From contig BFEA01000963.1 of NCBI GenBank assembly GCA_003427395.1, forward strand, positions 33,333-75,295: a stretch of DNA of 41,963 bases, given 5' to 3'. The stretch is from Chara braunii. Its lineage: Eukaryota > Streptophyta > Charophyceae > Charales > Characeae. The notes beneath the pieces were generated by a model. It searched no databases. It had not been told where the DNA came from and saw only the letters and a program-made list of their open reading frames with translations. The translations under genes and the position numbers were made by a program. Positions 22,154-30,046 of the stretch are shown in pieces (the first letter of the stretch is position 1; every line of letters starts with the position of its first letter).

Positions 22154-23907
22154 ATGGCAGACATGCAGGGAAGATTGCCTCTGCTGCTTCTCGTTGTGGT
22201 CGTCTTCGTCTTTGCCGTCTTCCTCCACGTGTGCTTGTCGTGCCGGCCGTGGAAGCAACGTCGCAAGCGCAGGGCGTCAACGAAAGGCGCTGTGCTTCAA
22301 GAGGGACGTCCCATGGCGGGCATGCAGGCACGCGCTGTTCTGCCTGCAGCTGAGGGCGGAAGAAAACCTGCGACGACGGAGCCTTCACAGCGGAACGACC
22401 CGTCCATGTACAACCATCCGCCGTCGTGGGAGACGCCGCTGCCTCCCTCGGACGCGGAGCCGGAGGGGGATGAACTTCCAACGTTTCCTCTCGGCAGCGG
22501 GTCGACACAGCTGTTGTTGCAGACGGTGCTCGCAGGTGGGTCGGCAAGCAACGGACGCGGCGAGTACACGACACTTCTGCAGCAGGGCTTGGGAGACGAC
22601 GATGGCGGGGGAGTTGATCTTCGGTTCGGGTTGTGTTCTGGCAGCGGTAGGGAGCCGAGCCGCACATTTATCATCGACGCCGATCCTTCACCACGTGGCG
22701 TTCAACAATCTGGAAGTCGCCATACAGAGCAGTCCACACTTCGTGGCGATGCGTCCGTTACTGGCGGTGTTGGGCCATCGGCATCAGGCTGGCAACATGG
22801 ATTGAGTGCAGCGTCCGCCAATCGATTGATAAGCACCTGCCCCGCACGCCATGGAGTCGTAGTCGGGTCCTTGCGCATCGGCGGTACACTTCATTCGACG
22901 CCCAAAACCACAACGCCGGCCCAACCCGACCTCACGGACGACGACACGTCCTGACCAGCGGTGCGTCCAGCACTCAGTGTGGAGAACATCACACAAGGAG
23001 TGTCAAACATGCGGGCACACAACAATGGCGGCGATGACAATGGTGGTGGCGGTGACGATGCCGACAAACGATTCGGGGAGGACGTGGAGGCAGGGGACGA
23101 CGACGACTTGGGGAAGACGGGTGGGAGGGGGAGAGGACGCAGCAGGGGTGTTGTTCGTGGTCGATCCGTTGGCCGTGGGGGCAGAGGTGGCGTCAGCGAC
23201 GATGGCGTGAAGTCTGCGACGTACTGGTCCCCGGAAGAGCAAATGCAACTGGTGAGATGCAAGCGGGAGCAAGAGATGCACCTCGCCGGTCTCGGTCACA
23301 ATTACGGGCGGATGCGGACCAAGGAGTGGAAGTGGGACGACATTGCCAAACACATGGTGAACGCGGGGAGGCCTAAAGACGCGGAGGACTGCATGAAGAA
23401 GTGGGACAACATCTTCCAAAACTACAAGAAGGTACAAAGGTTTCAGAATGCGAGTGGCCGGCCAGATTTCTTCCGACTTTCGAATGAAGAAAGGAAGGAG
23501 CACAACTTCAAGTTCCGGATGGAGAGGGCGCTGTACAACGAGATCCATGCAGGCATGGTGGGCAACCACACAATTTTCCCTCCCAACATCGCCGACACCG
23601 GAAGTCCGGACGGGGTGCAGCTGCCTAGGCGAGGAGCGGGTGCTGGGGAGTCTGTTGGTAGTGAGGGCGCTGGTGAAGGCTTCCCTGAAGAACGTTCTAC
23701 TACGAGGGACTCCGACAACAACGCAGCCAGCGGGGCTGGGGGCGGGAAGCGGAAAAATGCGCGTCAAGTCGATTGCTGATGTCATGGACCGCCATGGCGA
23801 ACTGATGTCGTCGGCGATCGAATCGCACAGCAAGCGGCAGTGCACCATATTCACGAGGCAATGCGACATACTGGAGCAGGAAGTTGCAGTCCAGAAAGCG
23901 CACTACG
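22154..23907 (+). pseudogene. PIF ORF1: Myb/SANT protein with hydrophobic N-terminus
   Basis: In PIF/Harbinger elements a Myb/SANT-like protein binds DNA and partners the transposase. The start ATG at 22154 is chosen because the second copy (30554) shares TTCATGGCAGAC there; the frame itself is open from 22097. Residues ~8-30 form a strongly hydrophobic segment (LPLLLLVVVVFVFAV), predicted membrane-spanning. An acidic, Gly/Ser-rich linker and an Arg-Gly-rich tract (GGRGRGRSRG, ~23.12 kb) follow. The trihelix-type Myb domain spans about 23216-23480 (YWSPEEQ, HNYGRM, KKWDNIF). A C-terminal SKRQC/CDILEQEV helix runs into the N gap. An in-frame TGA at 22952-22954 and a frameshift at ~23765-23785 break it. 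The frameshift is close to the gap and could be an assembly error. Confidence 0.8.
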
Positions 23908-24335
23908 NNNNNNNNNNNNNNNNNNNNNNNNNNNNNNNNNNNNNNNNNNNNNNNNNNNNNNNNNNNNNNNNNNNNNNNNNNNNNNNNNNNNNNNNNNNNN
24001 NNNNNNNNNNNNNNNNNNNNNNNNNNNNNNNNNNNNNNNNNNNNNNNNNNNNNNNNNNNNNNNNNNNNNNNNNNNNNNNNNNNNNNNNNNNNNNNNNNNN
24101 NNNNNNNNNNNNNNNNNNNNNNNNNNNNNNNNNNNNNNNNNNNNNNNNNNNNNNNNNNNNNNNNNNNNNNNNNNNNNNNNNNNNNNNNNNNNNNNNNNNN
24201 NNNNNNNNNNNNNNNNNNNNNNNNNNNNNNNNNNNNNNNNNNNNNNNNNNNNNNNNNNNNNNNNNNNNNNNNNNNNNNNNNNNNNNNNNNNNNNNNNNNN
24301 NNNNNNNNNNNNNNNNNNNNNNNNNNNNNNNNNNN
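23908..24335. other. Assembly gap (428 N)
   Basis: Unknown sequence. By comparison with the second ORF1 copy, it should contain the last ~25 codons of ORF1 and part of the intergenic region. Open frames drawn across it are meaningless. Confidence 0.99.
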
Positions 24336-25321
24336 TGCATTTCATGGGTCGTCAACCAGACAGCCACGTGTGGAATGGTGTTTGATGTTTCGGGATTGTG
24401 GAGGAGGGGGTCTGGATTTGGGGGGAGGGTGGGGGGGTGTTTGGTGGCTGGGGGTGCGGGGGGTGTTTGGTAGCTGCGAGGGGGAGACGTGATGAGGTGG
24501 CCAGGGGTTCGGTCCCTGGCGAGTGAATTGACGCGCCTCGCTAGGATGCAGAAGGGTGTTTTCGCACCTTCGGGAGGATTGAAATGACACGCCAGTGTGG
24601 GCAAGGCGGTCGCACGTGCCACCGTCGACGATGTCATTTCCCGCCACACAGAAGCGACGTCGCGGGAGGTCCATCTGCGAGAGACTACTTAAGTCCTGCG
24701 CATCCCGAACCGTCTGTATGTCGTACGCGCCGCGAAGGTGTCTCCAGTACAGAAGCCCGCCGCGCTGGCTGCAAACCGCCCACAACAACGACAAAGTGGT
24801 GCAAGCCTGTTCGCCGCGGATCGCTGTGATCGTCGACCTTCTATTCTTCTCGCCGTCAGTTTTTTCGCCGCGGAGTACTCTCGCCGCCGTCTTCGTCCTT
24901 CTTTCTACCACTTGCACGTCGCGGAGTACGGAGGAGGACCGATCTTCTGTCTGCCACGTGCACGTCGTCGTCTTCTTCTAGCGGAGGACAGATCTCCTGT
25001 GTCGCGGTGGTGTCCATCGTCGTCACGTCTTCTTCCTGCGGAAGACAAATCTTTTGTCTACCACGTGCACGTCGTCGTCTTCTTCCCGCGGAATACAGAT
25101 CTCCTGCGTCGCGGGGGTGTCCGTCGTCGTCACGTCTTCTTCCCGCGGAGGGCAGATCTTCTGTGTACCCTACACACGTCGTCGTCGTCACGCCAAAGCC
25201 GCACGGGAGACACTTTTCAGGGGAGACATATTTCCGGGAGATATATTTTCCGCCAGGTCGGCCACACTTCCCGCTCATCCGATCACACTGCCAAGCTCGC
25301 CTGCAAAGGTCGCCACGAAAC
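24336..25321. other. Leader region of the third ORF with tandem repeats
   Basis: A G-rich strand (24400-24480) is followed by a ~107 bp unit repeated about twice from 24954 to 25190. It is built of CCACGTGCACGTCGTCGTCT, a CGCGGA-AGATCT segment and GTCCRTCGTCGTCACGTCTT, with half-unit similarity. Frames run through it but are repetitive and end differently. I read it as non-coding: promoter or 5' leader of the ORF at 25322. CACGTG and GTCACGTC boxes recur in it. Confidence 0.6.
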
Positions 25322-27064
25322 ATGTCTACGCGAGGGAACACCCGTGGGAAGAAGCGCGACGTGGTCGTTGACGACAACCAAGGGCAGGGAAGAGGGCGGT
25401 GGCAGGCCCCGAAAGCGAAGAGGCTGCGTACGGAAGATGCGTCAGCATGGGTGCCTTGTCGTGGAGCGCAAGGTTGGGTGGCGGCAGTAGAAGGGGACTA
25501 CGACGATGAGTTCACGACGGAGGAGGAGCAGGCAGAGGTGACCACGTTTGAAGTACGAGAGAGCGGTCGGCAGCGCTCTTCAGATCACACCGCTTCGAAG
25601 AGGATGCTAACCCCGCCACCCGAGGCGCAGCAGCTGCGTGGCCGCGAAACTCGGACAGAGAAGGCTCCTGCCGTCGATCTTGGTGGCGATGATGACGAGC
25701 CCTTGGAGAGACGTCGCATTCGCATTCGTACAATAGCGACCCCACCGTCGGAGGTGGCTGTACGCGTTGCTGCAAACGAAAGGCCAGTCTCGGGTAGGCT
25801 GCCCGCCATGCCGTGTCAGCCACGTCAGCACAACAAGGGTGGTAATGGAGGGTCCGCCCAACGCGGCGGCGGGGGGGAAGTCGTGGCGGACGCGCGCACA
25901 GTTGGCGCCGAGGAGGGAGGTGCTGCGGGGGCGGGCGGTTCAGGCACTGTGGCCGCCGTTGCGATGGCGGGGGAGGAGGCACCAGTTGGGGTGACGGCGA
26001 GAGAGGAGGCGCGTGGCGAGAGGAAAGGCGATCGGGAGGCTGGCGAGCCCGGTTCAAGCCGGGTACATAGGAGTGTCATGACAAAAGACCTCATTGATCG
26101 TGCCGTCCTTTGGGTTGATGACAAAGCTTTCTGGACGACGGTGGAGGGGCGAAGACTGTACAACATCGTCCACGAGATGAGAGAGTACTTCGTCGCCATC
26201 GCCAGCGGTCTTCCACCGCCTACCGTCCCTCGGAGCGTCGTTCTCCCGAAATCCAGCACGCGTGTAGGTAGGATCGTCGACCAATCACAGCTACAGCAAG
26301 CGATCTCCTGTGCGGTGGCAGTGGAGAACGTGGGGCTGTGCATCTTGCACGGTTGGGTATTCAAGTCCGGGAACCGCCCGAGGGGATACCATATGGCTTT
26401 CCAGTACTCGCTGGAATCCTTTGCGACGAACATTGCGCGTGCTATGTGGTACGGCGAGGAGTGGTGCGACGTTGTCAGTCCGACAGTTTGCGCGCACACG
26501 ATAGATCTGTCCATGGACCTGCCACTGTGGTTCGCCGGCGCCAACATCGAGGACAGACCGGACGACGACGACATGGCGGCGCACTAGGAGTCCACCGTCA
26601 TCTGCGTCACGTATGCATTCCGCGCGGCGGTGCAAATGGGGGCGCTCATCGACGGCGACTTCATCTCGCACGAGCGTCTTTGTCGGGTGGCTGACTGCTT
26701 CAGGCTGTTGTTGGCGGCGTGCATGTGGATAATGCGCATGGCGGGAGACGATCCGCGCAGCCACTACGAGGCTTACTACTTCGCGGACCTCGTGGCGAAG
26801 CCCACACTCGTCGCGGCCATGCATCGCTCCTTTGATCATCGACGATCCGTCGTCCGCGCCGCGAAAGTCGTCACAGAGAGGCTCGGGAAGGCGAAAGCTA
26901 CGTTCGGACAACACCCCGACTACATCCCTCATTGGGCACCCTGCGACATTGGTTTCAGGCACGACGCGAGCATCACGGGGCCGGAGGATGCGAAGAAGCT
27001 GGATTGGTTGGGTTCGGGCCCCCCCGATGATGACAACAACAATGACGGGAAAAATGACGCGTAG
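25322..27064 (+). pseudogene. Third ORF of the PIF element, unknown function
   Basis: ATG at 25322 (AAACATGTC context) opens a 421-codon frame to TAG at 26585-26587. The same frame continues without stops to 27064, about 580 codons in all. The N-terminal half is charged and low-complexity (basic GKKRD start with a possible nuclear signal KAKRLR, acidic stretches, Gly/Ala-rich middle). From about 26080 a compact, probably helical domain begins (DKAFWTTVEGRRLYNIVHEM, LHGWVFKSG, FQYSLESFATNIARAMWYG). It runs past the TAG into VICVTYAFRAAVQMGALIDG and DCFRLLLAACMWIMRMAGDD. I do not recognise the family. It lies between ORF1 and the transposase, inside perfect TIRs, so it belongs to the transposon. 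The TAG may be a recent nonsense change. Confidence 0.7.
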
Positions 27065-28121
27065 GGGGGTAGGGGGGTGGGGTGGGGTGGGGTGGCGGGC
27101 GCATGTGCAAGTGGCTGGTCGTGATGGGCTTCACTGGGGTTGCACCGTCGCAAAGTGCGCACTTGTTTAGTGTGTCGGCGAGAGGGATTCCGCGGAATCG
27201 TCCTCGCTTGTGCAGTTGTTTAGCACGTCGGCTTTGCCACGAAGACGGGTTGATTGTGTTCAATGGTGTGTGTTGCGTTTCGTGTAGGTGTTCAGCGTGT
27301 CGGTCGTTGGAGTCGATGACGAGATCATTCAATGTCGTCGTGTATTGTGTTTTTATATTCGTAGTTCGCTGCGCGACAAGTTTATAGCGCTTTAAGCGCA
27401 CTCTTTTTTTTATGTGATGTGTCCGTTGTTCTTGTGTCTTCTATGGAATGATTTAAAGATGATTGCAGATGATTGCCTCCTATGCATGCGCGCAATCCAG
27501 GTTCATGTATCTCTGTTTTTTTTGTGTCGTAGTAAGCTAACGTTAAGCAGCTTGCATCAACAATTTGAAAACCCATCTTTGACGTCACGCTAGAGAAGCA
27601 AATGAAAACATTCGCGACAAACGATTTGAAGAGACACACAAAAACAAATGAGCAAGGAATTGAGGACACATATAAAAAAAAGAAAAAAAGTTCCCATCAC
27701 ACCGAACCATTCGAGACATGCGATGTGAAGACAAACATAAAAAAAATATATATATAAAAAAAAAAAAAAAAAATTTAAAAAAACAACAACCGAGAGAGAC
27801 ACAAAAAAAAGGTTCTTCCAATATCAAACGTTTGTACAACTGTACGAACCACGCAACCGTCCACACGACGAAAACAAGAAAGGAAGTCACAGACGACAAC
27901 CATGCGGCCATAGAATTGACCCTGCGACTTTGCGCACGACGTCAATGGACGCGGGCCACGTGTCAATTCCGCCCGCCTGCCGATAGCACCAACCCACGTG
28001 CTATCGCCCCCTACCCAACCCCCCTTCCCCTCCACCTCCCATCCGCACGGTCCTACATCAGAGCTAGGCGGTCTCGACGTGCATCCCGCAACAACTCCCC
28101 GTCCACGTTCGTGCTCCGTCG
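27065..28121. other. Convergent intergenic region with a perfect hairpin
   Basis: Lies between the 3' ends of the third ORF and the transposase. GT-rich after 27065, AT-rich with A runs at 27660-27810. At 27981-28006 a perfect inverted repeat CGATAGCAC / GTGCTATCG with an 8-base spacer lies about 115 bp downstream of the transposase stop. It is a possible 3' processing or termination structure. The short frame at 27718-28404 is not supported: its second half mirrors the transposase. Confidence 0.5.
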
Positions 28122-29591
28122 CTACCTGCCCACGCCGTTCCCCACAATGGCCAAGTCTAATCTACGCCGAATGCCGTTCTCATCAACCTCCCACAAAAGG
28201 TTCTCATCGAAGTCGATCCCCGCATCAAGGAGGATGTTGTGGAGAGTGCAGACAACCACGAATTGTTGTGGCAAGGTCTCTAGGTTCGTCTTGTGGGTGC
28301 GCAAGAACAGACGCCACATGCACTTCAGCCGCCCAAATGCCCTCTCCACACACCTACGCGCCACCTTCTGCCGAGTGTCGAAGCGCTCCTCGTCACGATC
28401 TTGATCGATTCCTCCATACGGCTGCACGATCCATGGACAGGCAACTGGATAACCGTTGTCGCCTAGCAGGGAACCTCGCGTGACGACACCGTGCGACAGA
28501 TTCTCCGGAGGTGCGTCGAACAGCTCGCCAGCTTCTGCACGCCTCCACAATTGGGAATTGTACAGGACACGGACATCGTGCACACTTCTCGGGTATCCGA
28601 TGTGGACGTCGAGGATCCGCAGATCCAAATCTCCCACCACCTGCGCCTGCACGGAGAACTTCTGTTTGTGGTCGTAGTAGTTATCCGAAGGTGCGCCGGC
28701 GAGCTTATCAATGTAGATGTGTGTACAGTCGATCGAGCCGAAGCAGTTCGAGAAACCCTTGTCACGGAATGCGCGCAGAATCTGCGCACGTCTACGCCCA
28801 ACTGGCCACTTGATGGCGTCGGGGTACGCCTGCAGCAGCGCCGAAGTGACGTCGCGGACCGCCTGCAGTCCAGTTGCCCTGCCAATGCCGAAGGCTGACG
28901 TGCCGCTCTCGTACGTCTCTCCTGACGCCCACCTGTACAACGCGAAAGCGATCACCTGCTCCACTGGCAATGGCATCCTATAGTGCGTCACCTTCTTCTC
29001 CACGTACGCGGCGCACGCGGCTACGATCTGCCTGAACATGGCCATCGACATGCGCAACTTCTGCCGGTAGTACTCGTCCGTCGCGTTATCACAGAGGCGG
29101 AGATCCTCCCATGTTCCGCCAGTCCGTCGTTTAATCCACCAACGCGGGGTCTGCCGCGGAAAAACGCCAGATGACAGCGCGACACACAACTGGACGGCTG
29201 CCTCACACGTGGCCACACAATCCGGGGCTTCGGCAATGCGCTGCAACAACGCTCTTCGTTTTCGGAGCTGCGTCAGCATGTCGCTTGAGGACGACGACAT
29301 GCCGCCCATTGTGTTCACGACGACGGCAGTAACCGCCATTGCCACCTCGTCGATCTCCTCTTCGTGCACACCGTGCCCGCTGCCGCAAACGTCCATCTCT
29401 GGGAATCGTTCTGCCCCCACAGCGTGACGCCTGCCACAGCCGCCGAAGACACGCCGCTGCTGAACCAAGCGAAGAGAGACCACGCACGCCGGACCCGTAG
29501 ATGCGCCCGCTGACGTACGCTGCAATAGGAGATGGCGTACGCCGGAATTGACGACGCGCCCGCTGCTCCACTCTTGCACAGGACAGCACAC
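28122..29591 (-). CDS. PIF/Harbinger DDE transposase, intact
   Basis: An uninterrupted 489-codon frame ending in TAG at 28122-28124. It cuts and joins the transposon ends. A helix-turn-helix-like segment precedes the catalytic core (residues ~208-250, VIAFALYRWASGETY). The nuclease core follows the DDE_Tnp_4 pattern: first Asp in GSIDCTHI (D288), second in LLGDNGYP (D378), third Glu in RCVERAFGRLK (E416). All three catalytic residues are present. HNILLDAG near residue 452 is also typical. The start may be the ATG at 29591 or a later one (29396, MDVCG, or the MSSSSS further on), because the first 65 residues look unlike the family. It is read convergently to ORF1 and the third ORF; its upstream region faces the right TIR. 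Confidence 0.95.
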   Translation of the reverse strand: MCCPVQEWSSGRVVNSGVRHLLLQRTSAGASTGPACVVSLRLVQQRRVFGGCGRRHAVGAERFPEMDVCGSGHGVHEEEIDEVAMAVTAVVVNTMGGMSSSSSDMLTQLRKRRALLQRIAEAPDCVATCEAAVQLCVALSSGVFPRQTPRWWIKRRTGGTWEDLRLCDNATDEYYRQKLRMSMAMFRQIVAACAAYVEKKVTHYRMPLPVEQVIAFALYRWASGETYESGTSAFGIGRATGLQAVRDVTSALLQAYPDAIKWPVGRRRAQILRAFRDKGFSNCFGSIDCTHIYIDKLAGAPSDNYYDHKQKFSVQAQVVGDLDLRILDVHIGYPRSVHDVRVLYNSQLWRRAEAGELFDAPPENLSHGVVTRGSLLGDNGYPVACPWIVQPYGGIDQDRDEERFDTRQKVARRCVERAFGRLKCMWRLFLRTHKTNLETLPQQFVVVCTLHNILLDAGIDFDENLLWEVDENGIRRRLDLAIVGNGVGR

Positions 29592-29919
29592 ACGGCGGAG
29601 GTGAAGATGCGCCTTGCCGGAAGTTGCCCCCGCTGGTCACAACTTGCGTGGAGTCGGAAGATGGATACCTGCGCCGAATGGTTCGCCAACGCCGTCTTCT
29701 GTACGTCAACCACTTCGCCTGACCGTCCTCCGCCCCTGCAGCCTTGCGTCCGCGAGAATCCGAATTTGAATTTTTGAAGTTCGGGGTGACCGCGCTTTTC
29801 ACCCACCCCTCCTCACCCGCCCAAGGCCTCCGCAGTGTGTACCACGAACACCAGCCAGGACCCGACGGACATCGACGACGCGGCTGCATATACGAATATG
29901 AGAACGGGCCGCGGGAGAC
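29592..29919 (-). promoter_or_regulatory. Transposase upstream region
   Basis: About 330 bp between the first transposase ATG and the TIR zone. It must contain the transposase promoter if the copy is expressed. No clear TATA box is visible. Overlapping frames here have no domain. Confidence 0.35.
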
Positions 29920-30046
29920 CTTTTAGGACGAATCCTAAAAGATGATTTTTAGGACTGCGTGTAACGACGCCGCACGAAATCCTAAAAAACCCTTAGGGCT
30001 CGTCCTAAAAAATTTAGGATTCTTTTAGGAGTGTCTAACGAGACCC

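Larger units (their letters stand above)
21537..30046. mobile_element. Full-length 8.5 kb PIF/Harbinger transposon
   Basis: Terminal inverted repeats are identical over 25 bases, starting GGGTCTCGTTAGACACTCCT. The flanking TAA is duplicated (21534-21536, 30047-30049). A 3 bp TWA-type duplication with GG-start ends is diagnostic for PIF/Harbinger. Subterminal zones at both ends repeat TCCTAAA/TTTAGGA. Contents are ORF1 (Myb/SANT, plus), a third ORF (plus) and the DDE transposase (minus, convergent). Perfect ends and duplication imply a young insertion. However, two of the three ORFs have defects and 428 bases are unknown, so whether this copy is autonomous is open. Confidence 0.95.

Noticed and set aside
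22952-22954. Programmed TGA readthrough in ORF1
   Set aside because: The sister copy has TGT at the same aligned position, so a simple nonsense change explains it.
23903-24649. Open frames spanning the N gap
   Set aside because: Their length comes from unknown bases; nothing can be inferred from them.
24954-25190. CRISPR-like or protein-coding repeat
   Set aside because: Units are adjacent with no unique spacers, and the window is eukaryotic. The frame through it has stops and frame changes relative to the better-supported ATG at 25322.
27718-28404. 228-codon plus-strand frame opposite the transposase
   Set aside because: Its second half is the antisense shadow of the transposase 3' end; the first half is A-rich intergenic sequence.
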